DNA from: Chamaecrista fasciculata
Taxonomy: Eukaryota > Streptophyta > Magnoliopsida > Fabales > Fabaceae
NCBI GenBank assembly: GCA_003254925.1
Contig: QANZ01007457.1
Coordinates: 1 to 64,000 of the forward strand
Direction: 5' to 3'
DNA length: 64,000 nucleotides
Part shown: in pieces, positions 1 to 11,584 of the stretch
How the letters are laid out: each line of letters opens with the position of its first letter
Numbering within the stretch: position 1 is the stretch's first letter
Notes under the pieces: model-generated
Database searches by the model: none
Told to the model about the DNA's origin: nothing
What the model saw: the letters and a program-made list of their open reading frames with translations, nothing else
Translations under genes and position numbers: made by a program

Positions 1-105
1 GAGAACAATTCTCACATTCCGGTACCAGTCGAGAAAGTTAGTCCTGGTCAACTTGTCCTTCTCAAGGACAGATCGCAGTGATAGTGAGGGAACGTTTGTT
101 GCCAT
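1..105 (-). pseudogene. copia gag, N-terminal piece (M1)
   Basis: Start of gag read on the reverse strand, with the family signature LRSILEKDKL followed by TNFLDWYRNVRIVL. Gag is the structural protein that forms the virus-like particle. The start codon complement at 103-105 is chosen because every other copy in the window starts at the same place, just after the leader. The rest lies outside the window. Confidence 0.75.
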
Positions 106-1639
106 TTGATTCTACAATTCAGATATGCAAAGTTTAATTAGCAGGAAAATAAAATATATCCACCATTTTATAAAACCCAGTAAAATTTATTATTAGTGGC
201 TAAGACCCATATTTCACCAAAGTCTACCGTCGCTGAGGGCGAACATGCATCCTTTGGCTATTTAGGTAGGTAACTCCTTACCAATCACATCTCTATGTGA
301 CTCTTAGATCTTTATGGGACTATATCATCATATGATACGGCATGTTTATCCCATCTAATGCCTTGAGGCCCAAAACCGTTTTGATAGCCCCATTAAGTCA
401 CACAATAAAACTCGTGAATGGCAAGGCCCAAACAACAAGGCCGAAGCCCAGCCCCATATCATCAACGGCGTCACTTAAACACGTGTCGCTGAGGGCGATC
501 ACCGCATTTAATGACCCAAGATTTCAATGGGCGTCGAAATGAAAACCCCCATTCACCCGTGTCTCCTCGAGGTCAAGGCAGATACGTGTCGCTGAGGGCG
601 ATCACCACTCCACGATGAACAAGATTTCAACAGGGTGTTTTATTGATGGCATTAAAACTTAAGATTTTCTAAAAGGGTTTAATTTTTGAAAAAAGTTCCG
701 TTTTATAGTTTAATTTTAAAACTCCTTTTAAAATTAAACGAGTCATGCCACATGTTTATTCGCCAAGTGTATCATATACACATAAACATGTGCACGGATT
801 ATGCATCATATGCAAAATCCCATGCTCGTATCGCATACGAATATGTGGCGCCATAAGCGGGGTAAATTGCATGTTAAAATCGCGTCCTAAACATACATCT
901 AGCGCTTTGTATCACATACAAACTAAATGCAAACTGACATACATTGTGTTTAGATATGGCTCACCTATCCTAATAATTCTCCCAAGCCAATGAGAGAATT
1001 TTTCTAAAAAAAAAACGTAAAATTACAAGAGAGTAAACCCCAGTTACATTGAGGTATAAACTGAAAAGTAAATTTACATCGGATAGAGGGAGACGACACG
1101 CAGGCCGTATACACCATAAACCTAGAGCCATATCCAACACCACACAATTACATATATGAACACTTCATACAATCATGTCAAACACAATATATATCAAACA
1201 CACATCAAAAAACGTTTTTGTAGGTGTTAATTAGGATGTGCAATTTTAACATGCCTTTTCTTGAAATTAGGCCAATTATCAATAATTATAAAATTCAGGA
1301 ATCATATTCCAAAATTTTAATTATTGACCCAAAAATTTTAAAATTCATAATTTTATTCAAATTTTCAGTCACCCACATAATATTATGATTAAAACACTTT
1401 TAACCATAATTATATGGGAATTTCGACTTTGGCCTATATTTACAAGAAAAATTCCAAATCAATCATATTGACTTCCTTATGTACCACACATAAGTTTGCA
1501 CCTTTTCTTGTAGATTCAATTTTAACAAAACATTCGGTGGATTTTTTTTTGTAAAACCAATACAAGATCGAAAAAGGTAAAACACGCCAAGCATACATAA
1601 CATGCACACCAAAATGATTTTAAATTCCAAGACTAGCGT
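106..1639 (-). other. M1 leader (5' untranslated region)
   Basis: A 1.5-kb region between the primer-binding site and gag, homologous to the leaders of M2, M3, M4, M6, P4 and P6. It has no supported ORF; the short open frames at 342-542 and 745-993 are not kept as frames in the other copies. It carries the three hairpin sites listed separately and several near-palindromic words of the type CATATGATACG. Confidence 0.8.
228..607 (-). promoter_or_regulatory. three leader hairpin sites (M1)
   Basis: Three copies of the motif GTCGC-TGAGG-GCGA lie at 228-248, 478-504 and 584-607. Each can fold with a 4-bp TCGC/GCGA stem; sites 2 and 3 add an outer GTG/CAC after a one-base bulge. All three share the same five-base loop, TGAGG on the + strand. 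The function is unknown; a packaging, dimerisation or protein-binding role is inference. Confidence 0.6.
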
Positions 1640-1652
1640 GGCTCTGATACCA
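1640..1652 (-). promoter_or_regulatory. primer-binding site (M1)
   Basis: Complement of TGGTATCAGAGCC one base inside the LTR end. This matches the 3' end of plant initiator methionine tRNA, which primes minus-strand DNA synthesis in most plant copia elements. Confidence 0.85.
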
Positions 1653-1653
1653 C

Positions 1654-3795
1654 TGTTGGGAAATCCCCGGGGAAACACGCAGCGGAAGAAACGTAAAATT
1701 AAAAAAAAAAACTTGCGCCCCCAGGAAAATCCCACCCTGAGATCCGCTAGCTGAATTTAAAACCAGATACGAAAAGTGTTATACCTCAAGCTTTCAATCG
1801 GATTGGTGATACTAGGCGAGTCTAGAAGTCCATCTCCACGTCCTTCCTCTACCGGTGATCCACACGAACAGTTTCCCGAACACGAGGTGCTAGCCTCCAC
1901 GCCTCTTTCTCCAAAGAGACTCGGGATCCAATCTACAGTTTGTGAATTCAGGAACACTTTCTCTGAACTCCAGGTGGATGGCGCCACAGAGAAGTAGACA
2001 GCAACAAAACACCTTTTGTTCTTCTCCTTCTCTAAAAACCCTTAGAACCCACAACTTTCGATAACTCTCCTAACCCCTTAAGAGAAAATCGACTTCTCTC
2101 TCTAGGAAGGTGGGTGGCGAATTTCTCTCTCTACAAAGGAGGAAAGTCGACTTGCTTAGCAAACTAGGGTTTTCTCAATTGTGCAACAATTGGCATGACT
2201 TGTGTGTGTTATATGTGGAGCTAGGCGAAATATAGGGTTTATATTTACTAAAATTGTAGCAATTTTATAAATATAAAATCCATGATATTCTGATAATATC
2301 ATATCTTTAAGACTTGAATATCTAATTAAAATATTACTAGAATATCTTAATTCAAATTCAAATCCCTAACTCATAGAATCAAATTGAAGATCAAATCTTC
2401 CAATGGGACCCACATGAGCTAGGCGCCTATCTCCCTTAATTATTGGGAATTTTATAAATCAAAAATAACTCCTAAAATTAGGAAGTTATAACCAACTTAT
2501 TTTATCCCAATGTTTTTGAATTAAAATATTACAATAATATCTTTAATTCAAATTTTGAATTCTGAATTTAAATTCTTTATTGAATTAAAATATTACCCCA
2601 ATATCTTAATTCAAATCTAGAATCTCAAATTCAAATTCAAATCCATGACTTAAATTAATAAAACAATTTTATTATTTAAATCATCAAATAATGAGGTGCC
2701 ATCCCCAATGCTAAACATTAGGGAATTTCATAAATCAATAATCTCCTAACTTTTAGGAATTATTAATTTATTATTTCCCAATATTTAAATTGCAAATAAT
2801 TAATCTCTATTAATCATTTAACAATTATTTAAACTGTAGAAAATTTAAGACAAGACATAATGTCCCAGACATTTCCTCTGTGTCTTAAATTAGGCCACGG
2901 AGTGACCCACGAATTACCCTAATTCCTGTCCCTTAAAAGGTGTGTTCTAATCCTGCTCGTGTGTGACCCGGCAGGCCCCACGTGAAGTTAGCAGTAGGTC
3001 ATCCCTATGTCCTACAAGTCGTGAGCGGACTCTAGCAAGCCATCGCGACTACCCAAAACACGTGAGTTGATCGATCGTTACCAGAACCGATTTTAACCTT
3101 CGTACCTCCTAGGCACCGACCCTATTGTTCTGCGATATCTTGGTCATGGATCAGGCACGGGAAAGTCATCCATGATCCAAACCCTTACTTTCTCGATCTC
3201 CTTGAGTAAGTCCCATATACTGGCGTGGCCACACATTTTCCTGGACAGACTCATCGAGGGCGCCAGTAAGATATCTCCCAATTTAATGGGGAACAAAATC
3301 CAAATTTTAGTCAGTCCACATTCCTCAGCACGACAATCAACCAGACGCGTACTTAGCCCTTATGGTTACCCTGCTACGGGCAACGTTAGACTAAGCCAAA
3401 GTCTGACAACTGCAACGCCGGAATAATGATGACCTCAGGTCTAAGGCGTCGTGACAGGTGTAAAGGAGAGGCAAGCTGATGACTAAACCCATGCAGGACT
3501 CTCCGGGTCAGTCCAGCAACTCGTAACCCCTTACATAGTTGCACCATGACTCTCATTCCAGCATCTAGTGCGTGCATCTCTATGCACTGAGGTCATGCTG
3601 ATCTTAGTTCATTTTCGCTCCCACGAAAATAATTGATCAGGGACAAATTTAGATTAATTATCATATAATTAATCATGGACGTAATCACAGTAAACATGCT
3701 AACAATGTGAAAACCATTAATTTATCTCCATAAATTAATCCATATGTTCATAACATACATCAAAAAGGATTGGCCCTAGGGCACAATTCCTATCA
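1654..3795 (-). repeat. M1 5' LTR
   Basis: LTR of about 2.14 kb, running from TGTTGGGAAAT on the + strand to the complement of TGATAGGAATTGTGCCC. It aligns along its length with the other LTRs in the window: a U3 start with the GCCCTAGGGCCAATCA word, AT-rich U3 with CCTAA-n-TTAGG palindromes near 2472 and 2746, a GAGAGA-rich stretch with TCGACTT words near 2085-2150, and the GCTTCCGCTGCG end. It contains only shadow ORFs. Confidence 0.88.
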
Positions 3796-4302
3796 CTATG
3801 TGTAAGGGGTTAGACAGACGCTTGTTTCCAAACTGACCAAGATGACTTTAAATCTCAGTCTGGATACGTGTTTCTGCTGAACGGTGGCAGCGTGAGCTGG
3901 AAGAGTTCCACGCAGAGCATGATTGCTGATTCTACAACCGAGTCCGAGTATATTGCAGCATCAGATGCAGCGAAGGAGGCTGTGTGGATTAGAAAGTTCA
4001 TTGCCGAGCTTGGTGTGGTTCCGACCATCTCTGATCCCATTACCTTGTATTGTGACAATAGCGGGGCTATTGCACAAGCCAAAGAGCCGCGGTCCCATCA
4101 AAGGACCAAACACATACTCAGGCGTTTTCACATTGTCAGAGAGATGATTGACAGAGGTGATGTAAAGATATGCAAAGTAGCAAGCGAGGATAACATTGCC
4201 GATCCTCTTACGAAGCCTCTTGCGCGGGTCATACATGAGCGGCATGTATCGTCGATGGGGATTAGACGCTTGATCAGTGTACCTAGTGTAGGAACGACTT
4301 GA
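3796..4302 (+). pseudogene. copia RNase H, C-terminal pol (P1)
   Basis: RNase H removes the RNA template during reverse transcription. Visible family motifs are [19 protein letters not shown], the [13 protein letters not shown] strand and [12 protein letters not shown], followed by the C-terminal ADPLTKPL motif typical of copia pol ends. It has near-identical counterparts in P2 (18820-19456) and M6. It is a remnant, since the upstream pol is separated from it by M1. Confidence 0.8.
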
Positions 4303-4320
4303 TTGATGATTGTACCTAGT

Positions 4321-4333
4321 GCAAGTGAGAGTC
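4321..4333 (+). promoter_or_regulatory. polypurine tract (P1)
   Basis: Purine-rich run GCAAGTGAGAG just before the 3' LTR, the usual primer for plus-strand synthesis. The same place in P2 reads AGTGGGAG. Confidence 0.7.
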
Positions 4334-6443
4334 TGTTGGAGATTGTGCCCTAGGGCCAATCATTTTATGTATATGTTTTGAACATATTGATTAATTTATG
4401 GAGATAAATTATGTTGTTATCATATTATAAGCATGTTTACTATGATAACGTGCTTGATTAGTTATGAGATAATTAATCTAAATTCGTCCCTGGTCGATTG
4501 TTCTCGTGGGAGCGAGAATGAACTAAGACCAGCATGACCTCGGTCTATGGAGATACATGCCCTAGATGCTTTACGAGAGTCATGGTGCAATTATGTAAGG
4601 GGTTACAAGTTGCTGGACTGACCTAGAGAGTCCTGCATGGGTTTAGTCATTAGCTTAGTCTCTCCTGTACACCTCTCACGATGCCTTAGACCTGAGGTCT
4701 TCATTATTCCGGCTTTGTAGTTGTCAGACTTTGGCCTAGTCTAACGTTTCCCGTAGCAGGGTAGCCATAAGGGCTAGGTACGGGTTTGGTTGATTGCAGT
4801 GCTGAGGAATGTGGTTGACCAAGATGGGATTTTGTCCCTCATAAATATGAGAGATATCTAACTGGCGCCCTCGATGATTCTATCCAAGGAAAGAGTGGCC
4901 ACTCAAGAAAATGGGACTAACTCAAGAAGATCGAGAAAGTTGTGGTTTGGATTATGGATGACTTTCCCGTGCCTAATCATTGACCAAGATATCATGCGAC
5001 AAAAAGGATCTATGACATGGAAGTACTAAGGTTAAGTCGGTTTCGATGAAAACGATAACTCACGTATTTTGGGTAGTCGTGATGGCTTGCTAGAGTCCGC
5101 TCTCGACTTGTGAGTCATAGAGATGGCTTGCTGCCAACTTGACGTGAGGCCTGCTGGGTCACACAAGAGCAGGATCTGGACACCGCTTAAAGGGACATGA
5201 ATTAGGGTTAATTCGTGAGTCACTCCGTTGACACAATTTAAGACATAGCTGAATGTCTGGGACATAAAGTCTTGTCTTAAATATAATCTACACTTGTAAT
5301 ATTTAAATTTGTGGGACAAGTTTAAATATATTAATTGTTAAATGGTTAATGGGAATAATCTATTTACAATTATAATATTAGGGAATAATAAATTAGATAA
5401 TGTTCCTAAAAGTTAGGAGATTATTGATTTATTAAATTCACTAATATTGGGCGTGAGGGTGGCGCCTCATGAGAGATGATTTTAATTAATAGAATTGTTT
5501 TATTAATTAAAGTCATGAATTTGAATTCAAAAGATTTGATCTAGATTTCAATATTCAAAAGATTTGAATTAAAGATATTAGGGTAATATTTTAATTCAAA
5601 ATCATTGGAAGATAATAAGTTGGTTATAACATCCTAAGAATTAGGAATGTTATTTTTGATTTATAAAATTCGAAGAAAAATGGGGAGGATGGCGCATTGC
5701 ACTTGTGGGACCCAAGGGAAGATTTGATCTTCCATTTGATTCTCAAAGATTGCAATTTGAATTTCAATTGAAATATTAAGGTAATATTTTAATGAGAAAT
5801 TCAAGTCCTAAAATTGTGATATTATTGTAATCTCATAATTTTATAATTTGATAATCCTATAATTTAGGGATTCCCTAATTATAATTATCAAAATTCCCCA
5901 ACTATATTAAAAAAACCCTAGGGAAGTCGACTTAGGGGAAGAGAATTCATTAAGTGAATTTTTTGCTTTCTTCTCAAGTGAGACAAGGGAGAGAAAATCG
6001 CACAACTCCATAGCTAGAGAGAGAAACTCGAATTTCTCCAAGAGTGAGAGAGAAATCGAGTTTTCTTGTTGCTAGGGTTTTGAGATAGAAAACAAGAAGG
6101 AGTTATTGTTGTTCTTGCGCCACTCATCTTCTTCATTCAAGAAAGTGTTCTTGATCACCAAGAACTGTAGATTGGAGTTCCCGAGTTCTTTTGGAGAAAA
6201 GAACAGAAGGCTAGCACCTTGGTGCCAACAAACTTCTTGTGTGGATTACCTGCGGAGGAAGGACGCATCAAGTGGACATCTAGGATTCGCCTTGCTCAAC
6301 AATCCGATTGAAACTTGAGGTATAGCACTGACTTAACGGTTTTAAATTCATCTAGCGGATGCGTAGGGAAATTATAGAGTGGCGAAAATTTTTATATTTA
6401 ACGTTTTAATCCTTCTGCTGCGCCGCCTCTATTATTTCCCAAC
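4334..6443 (+). repeat. P1 3' LTR
   Basis: LTR of about 2.11 kb starting TGTTGGAGATTGTGCCC and ending in TTTCCCAAC. U3 holds a pair of palindromes, CCTAA-AAG-TTAGG at 5405 and CCTAA-GAA-TTAGG at 5633. The TCGACTT/GAGAGA cluster lies near 5930-6065. The open frame at 6106-6318 is in the transcribed LTR part and is treated as a shadow. Confidence 0.85.
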
Positions 6444-7534
6444 CGTTGTTTCTCTACTTCACTTTGAAATCTCTTGAACATTTCAAAAGACTCTGACTTG
6501 TGCTTCATTAGGTAGACGTTGCCATACCTACTGAAGTCGTCAGTGAACATAATGAAATATGAGTAACCACCTCTAGCTTGAGTACTCATGGGTCCACATA
6601 CATCACTATTTATGATCCCCAATAAGTCTGATGCCCTCTCACTGTGGCCAGTGAAAGGCGCCTTTATCATCTTTCCAAGTAAACAGGATTCGCAAGGATC
6701 ATATGATTCAAAATCAAATGAGCTTAGAAGTCCATCTTTATGGAGCTTCTCTAGGCGTTTCTCGTTTATATGGCCTAAACGACAATGCCAAAGGTATGTA
6801 GGATTAGATTCGCTAATCTTAATCCTTTTCGTATCAATGTTATAGATATCGTTATTACGTTGTTGTTCCAATTTTAAGATGTAGTGATTATCTTGCAGAT
6901 CACCATAAGTAAATAACACATCATCCTTGTAAATTAAACATCTACCATTACCATTCACACAAGTAAATCCTTCCTTATCCAAATAAGAAAGTGAAATAAT
7001 GTTAGAACTTAGTGACAGTACATAATAACAATTGTTCAAAACAAATATCAGCCCAGAAGGTAGTACAAGCTCGTATGTTTCTACAGCAACAGCAGCAACC
7101 CTTGCTCCATTGCCCACTCGTAGGTCCACCTCGCCCCTATCCAGCTTTCTATTGTCTCTAAGACCCTGCACATTTGTACAAATGTGAGAACCACATGCAG
7201 TATCCAATACCCAAGTGGTAGTAGAAAAATGAACACCTATAACATAGATACCTAAAGCAGAGGCCTCAGCGCCTTTCATCTGCTTCTTCAGATCTTCCAT
7301 ATACAGCTTGCAATTCCTCTTCCAGTGTTCAGGCTTCTGGCAGAAAAAGTAAACTGTATCCTTGGCGAGCTTTGCCTTCTTGGCAGGTTGTGGGTTGGAC
7401 TTAGGCGCTCGCTTGCTCTCACCAACCACGTCCTTTCCCTTCCTCTTTCCTTTATCCTTCCCCTTCCCCTTCGTGGTCTCAAACCTCTCTTGTCGAGCCT
7501 GTTGTTGGAACATTTCCTTGAGATGTGTAACCAT
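6444..7534 (-). pseudogene. copia gag end, protease and integrase start (M2)
   Basis: In reverse-strand order: a Lys-rich gag stretch (KGKGKDKGKRKGKD), a zinc-knuckle region ending EHWKRNC, an aspartic protease core around WVLDTACGSHIC, the integrase zinc-binding region WHCRLGHINEKRLEKLH with later CESC, then the start of the catalytic core (SDVCGP, FTDDFSRYG). Protease processes the polyprotein and integrase inserts the cDNA. The same order is seen in M6. It is a fossil interrupted by neighbouring elements. Confidence 0.8.
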
Positions 7535-7552
7535 CTCCTAGGCCCCCATGTT

Positions 7553-7825
7553 CTACAAGTTCTTTTGGATCTCGGGAACCACGGTGGCCAACATCAGGCA
7601 AGCAACGTCCACAGAGTCACTTTGATGCTTCTCATAAGCATCTCTCTGTGCTCTTGGAGCGTTGGCAGCAGGCTGTGCGGGAATGGGGTTTTCCAGGACA
7701 TATAGCTTCCTCTCCTGGGTGAGAACAATTCTCACATTTCGGAACCAGTCAAGGAAGTTAGTCCCGGTCACTTTATCCTTCTCAAGGATAGATCGCAGTG
7801 ACAGTGCTGAACTAGTAGTTGCCAT
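7553..7825 (-). pseudogene. copia gag N-terminal piece (M2)
   Basis: Begins MATTSSALSLRSILEKDK, then FLDWFRNVRIVLTQERKLYV and ANAPRAQRDAYEKH, matching the gag start of P4, M3 and M6. The start was chosen by agreement among copies and its position right after the leader. Structural particle protein; fossil. Confidence 0.78.
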
Positions 7826-8322
7826 TTGATTCTACAATTAAGATATGAAAGTTTAATTAGCAGGAAAAATATATATATCCACCATTTTATAAAACCCAGT
7901 AAAATTTATTATTAGTGGCTAAGACCCATATTTCACCAAAGGTTATAGTCGCGGAGGGCGTGCGTGCTTCCTTAGGTTATTTAGGTAAGTAACTCCTTAC
8001 CAATCACATCTCATGTGACTCTTAGATCTTTATGGGACTGTATCATCATATGATACTAATTATGGCATGTTTATCACATCTAATGCCTTGAGGTCCAAAT
8101 CCGATTTGATAACCCCATTAAGTCACACAATAAAACTTGTGAATGGCTAGGCTCAAAACAACGAGGCCGACGCCCGACCCCATATCATCAAGGCCCACTA
8201 AACACGTGTAGAAGAGGGCTTTCGACGTATTCAATAAACCATGATTTCAACAAGGCATTGTGTTGAATCTCCCATTCACCCGTGTCTCCTCAAGGTCAAG
8301 GTAGATACGTGTAGAGGAGGGC
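7826..8322 (-). other. M2 leader part with three hairpin sites
   Basis: Leader proximal to gag, nearly the same as 22197-22705 in M3. Hairpin sites lie at 7947-7964, 8203-8226 and 8307-8327. Sites 2 and 3 carry a TAG(C/A)...GCT form of the stem instead of TCGC...GCGA. After 8322 the sequence changes abruptly to forward-strand P2 pol. Confidence 0.7.
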
Positions 8323-9609
8323 TAACGATAAACTGTCTCCCAAATCCCTCAAGTGTCTATTTGTGGGATACCCCAAGGAAACGCGGGGGTATTATGTCTA
8401 CTGCCCAACTGACAACAAAGTGTTTGTAGTCAGAAGTGGGTTCTTCTTAGAGAAGGATCTAGTTTCCAAAAGAAACAGTGGGAGTAAGATAGAGCTTGAA
8501 GAAGTTCAAGTTCCACAAGACGCATTAGAGGCGCAGATGGAAACTGGAGAAGAACCACAAGATGTTGTGGAAGCTCCTCCAGTGACACAAGGACCACGAA
8601 GGTTTGATAGGACACGTTTTCAGCCTGAGAGATATGGATTTCTCGTGACTGAAAACAAGGATGTGTTGCTCATGGAGCATGGTGAGCCGACCACCTATCA
8701 AGAGGCCATCGTAGATCCCAACTCTGAGAAATGGCTTGAAGCCATGAAGGCTGAGATGCAATCCATGTACGACAACCAGGTATGGACCTTGGTCGCTCCA
8801 CCCGAAGGGGTAAAACCCGTAGGGTGCAAGTGGGTTTTCAAACAAAAAACAGACATGGATGGCAATGTCAACGTCTTCAAGGCGAGGCTAGTTGCAAAGG
8901 GATTTACGCAGCGTCATGGTATAGACTATGACAAAACGTTTTCGCCTGTCGCAATGGCCAAGTCCATTAGGATCCTCCTTACCATAGCCGCATATTATGA
9001 CTATGAGATATGGCAAATGGATGTCAAAATAGCGTTCCTTAAGGGAAGGCTGCCCGAGGATGTGTATATGACACAACCCGAGGGATTTGTATGTCCTGAG
9101 GCACCAGACATGGTATGCAAGCTTCAGAGATCCATTTATGGATTGAAGCAAGCATCCAGGAGTTGGAATCATCGTTTTGATGAAGTAGTCAAAGAGTTTG
9201 GCTTCTTACAAAACCCTGATGAACCTTGTGTCTACAAGAAGGTTAGTGGGAGCACAATTGTGTTCTTGGTACTATATGTCGATGACATATTACTCATTGG
9301 AAATGATGTTCCAACCTTAGGGATTGTAAAATCCTGGTTAGGAAAATCCTTTTCAATGAAGGACTTAGGAGAAGCTGCCTATATTCTAGGCATCAAGATC
9401 TATAGAGATAGATCTCGTAGGCTTCTTGGATTGAGTCAGAGTACGTACTTGGATAAGGTACTGAAGAGGTTCAGTATGCAAGATTCCAAGAAGGGATTCA
9501 TACCGATGAATCATGGGCTGACCCTGAGCAAGAAACAGTGTCCCAAGACACTTGTTGAGCGAGGGCGCTTGAGTGGAATTCCTTATGCTTCGGCAATAGG
9601 AATTCCATC
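8323..9609 (+). pseudogene. copia reverse transcriptase (P2)
   Basis: One of the best-preserved coding stretches in the window. After the integrase tail (KRNSGSKI, RRFDRTRFQPERYGF) come the RT blocks: WLEAMKAEMQSMYDN, VGCKWVFKQK, KARLVAKGFTQRHGIDY, QMDVKIAFLKGRLPEDVYM, YGLKQASRSWN, then the catalytic strand LYVDDILLIGND and AAYILGIKIYRDRS. RT copies element RNA into DNA. P4 begins at the end of this stretch and the matching downstream part starts at 18820. Confidence 0.85.
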
Positions 9610-11570
9610 ATGTGTGCCCCAGGGCCAATCATTTTGTAAATAAGTTTGGAACATATTAATTAATTTATGGAGATAAATTAATGGTTATCATATTATTAGC
9701 ATGTTTACTATGATAACAGTCCTTGATTAATTATGAGATAATTAATCTAAACTGTCCCTGGTCGCTCATTCAAGTGGGAACTTGAAATGAACTAAGACCA
9801 GCATGACCTCGGTGCATAGAGATGCATGCACTAGCTAGATGCTGGGGCGAGAGTCCTGGTGCAATTATGTAAGGAGTTACAAATTGCTCGACCAACCCGG
9901 AGAGTTCTGCATGGTTTTCAGTCATTAGCTAGTCTCTCTTGTACACCTGTCACGATGCCCTAAGACCTGAGGTCTTGATTATTCCGGCGTTGCAGTTGTC
10001 AAACTTTGGCTTAGTCTAACGTTACTCGTAACAGGGTAGCCATAAGGGCTGAGTACGGGTTTGGTTGATTGTCGTGCTGAGGAATGTGGTTGACCAAGAT
10101 GGGATTTTGTCCCTCATGGAGATGGGAGATATTTAACTGGGCCCCTCAATGAGTCTGTCCAAGGAATGTGTGGCCACACTAGTAAATGGGACTTACTCAG
10201 GGAATCGAGAAAGCTGAGGTTTGGATTATGGATGACTTTCCCGTGCCTAATCCATGACCAAAATATCGTAGGACAAAAAGGGATCTAGACAAGGTGGTAC
10301 TAAGGTTAAGTCGTTTCGGGGATAAACGATAACTCACGTGTTTTGGGTAGTCGTGATGGCTTGCTAGACTCCGCTCTCGACTTGTGAGTCATGGAGATGA
10401 CTTGCTGCCAACTTCACGTGGGGCCTGCTGGGTGACACACGAGCAGGAACCAGATGCCAAAATGGGACACGAATTAGGGATAATTCGTGGGTCACATTAG
10501 TGACACCGTTTAAGACATAATTGATTGTATTGGGACATGAAGTCTTGTCTTAAATAAATATCTACAGATATGATATTTGAATTTGTGGGACAAATTTAAA
10601 TATATATATGTATATATNATATTAGTGTAATATTTTAATTCAATAAACTAGAATTCAAGATTCAAAAAGATTGAGTTAAAGATATTAAGGTAATACTTTA
10701 AATCAATATTGTTGGAAAAATACCAAGTTAGTTATAACTTCCTAAGAGTTATGATTGTTATTTTAATTTATTAAATTCCAACAAATATTGGAAGGGGATG
10801 GCGCATGAGAGAGGATCTCTTGGGAAGATTTGATCTACCAATTTGATTCTCCAAGATTGCCTTTTGAATTCAAATTGAAATATTATGGTAATATTTTAAT
10901 TAGGAATTCAAGTCATAAAATTATGATATAGAGATTTCATAATTTTATAAATTGATAATCCTATAATTTAGGGATTCCCTAATTATAATTATCAAAGTCC
11001 CCAAACCCTATAAATAAGAAAGCCAAGTCGAAATGTCAAGGAAATGCACACTTAGAAAATCGACTTTAGTCTAGTTCTTCATCAGAGGAAAAATTCGATT
11101 TTTGGCTCTTGGTGAGGAGAGAGAAAATCGCAACCTAGTTTCTAGAGAGAGAAAGTGGCGCACATCTCTAAAGGGGTTTAGAGTTTGTGTGACAAGGTTG
11201 TGTGGGATCAAGAATTGGATTCTTGATCAAGGCGCCATATTGTTCTTTGAGAATTCAAGAAGAGTTCTTGAATTAAAGAACACCGTAGATAAAGGTCATT
11301 CACTTGGAGAAGTGAATGAGGCTAGCACCTAGGCATCTCCAAAACTGTTCGTGTGGATCACCGGCGGAGGAAGGAGGCGTCACGTGGACTTCTAGGAGAC
11401 GCCCTGTACAACCAACCCGATTGAAACTCGTGAGGTATACCACTATCTAAAAGTTTTAAATTCAGCTAGCGGATCCGTTCGGGAATTCTAGGCCCCGCGC
11501 TTTTTAATGTTTTAAGTTTTGATTTTTGTTTTTTTGCTTCCGCTGCGTTAGGCGCCCAGGATTCCCAACA
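9610..11570 (+). repeat. P4 5' LTR
   Basis: Starts at TGTGCCCCAGGGCC, a few bases short of the usual LTR start, and ends GGATTCCCAACA just before the primer-binding site. At 1.96 kb it is about 350 bp shorter than the 3' partner. The length gap falls at an AT microsatellite that also contains the only N of the window (10618), so an assembly fault is possible. Confidence 0.85.
11008..11018 (+). promoter_or_regulatory. LTR TATA box candidate (P4)
   Basis: CTATAAATAAG lies upstream of the GAGAGA/TCGACTT-rich stretch, at the same place as CTATAAATAAG in the 3' LTR (18242) and CTATAAAAGGG in M6. This is the likely core promoter for element RNA, with transcription starting a few tens of bases downstream by family rule. 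Confidence 0.55.
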
Positions 11571-11571
11571 G

Positions 11572-11584
11572 TGGTATCAGAGCC
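11572..11584 (+). promoter_or_regulatory. primer-binding site (P4)
   Basis: Perfect TGGTATCAGAGCC one base after the LTR end CAACA; initiator-Met-tRNA type. Confidence 0.9.

Larger units (their letters stand above)
1..3795 (-). mobile_element. Ty1/copia element M1, 5' end only
   Basis: Reverse-strand copia fossil that runs off the left edge of the window. Reading right to left it has a 5' LTR (1654-3795), a primer-binding site, a 1.5-kb leader and the first codons of gag. Its LTR abuts forward-strand RNase H sequence of P1 at 3796, so M1 most likely inserted into P1; the other end lies outside the window and the target duplication cannot be checked. Broken or whole state cannot be judged because most of the element is outside. 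Confidence 0.85.
3796..6443 (+). mobile_element. Ty1/copia element P1, 3' end
   Basis: Forward-strand copia fossil represented by the RNase H end of pol, a polypurine tract and the 3' LTR. M1 sits at its left side, in the RNase H domain, so the upstream part of P1 should lie beyond the left edge. The right LTR end directly meets the integrase of reverse-strand M2, which suggests that P1 itself had inserted into M2. Confidence 0.8.
6444..8322 (-). mobile_element. Ty1/copia element M2, internal part
   Basis: Reverse-strand copia internal region: integrase N-terminal half, protease, gag and about 500 bp of leader. Its integrase edge meets P1's LTR (6444) and its leader edge meets P2 reverse transcriptase (about 8322). 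No LTR of its own is in the window. Broken, with at least a few breaks in coding sequence. Leader wording matches M3 closely, so M2 and M3 belong to the same subfamily. Confidence 0.8.

Noticed and set aside
228-607. Three spaced repeats as a CRISPR-like array.
   Set aside because: Spacing is uneven, the units are palindromic and homologous across copies of one retrotransposon, and the source is a plant.
1640-1652. tRNA gene fragment.
   Set aside because: It is the primer-binding site beside an LTR; no cloverleaf surrounds it, and no tRNA or rRNA gene was seen elsewhere.
3386-3577. A 62-64 residue frame (MHALDAGTRVMVQLCKGL type) present in the LTRs of M1, P2 (19712) and P5-like P6 (55327).
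   Set aside because: It is open in only three of the LTRs, lies in the U3/early LTR part and has no start context or domain. Similar frames are expected because the LTRs are homologous.
6106-6318. A 70-residue frame in the transcribed end of the P1 LTR.
   Set aside because: Not kept in other LTRs; low-complexity start and no recognisable domain.
11102-11332. A 76-residue frame after the P4 TATA box, repeated at 18336.
   Set aside because: Both are the same LTR sequence; other LTRs do not keep the frame. Treated as transcribed noncoding LTR.
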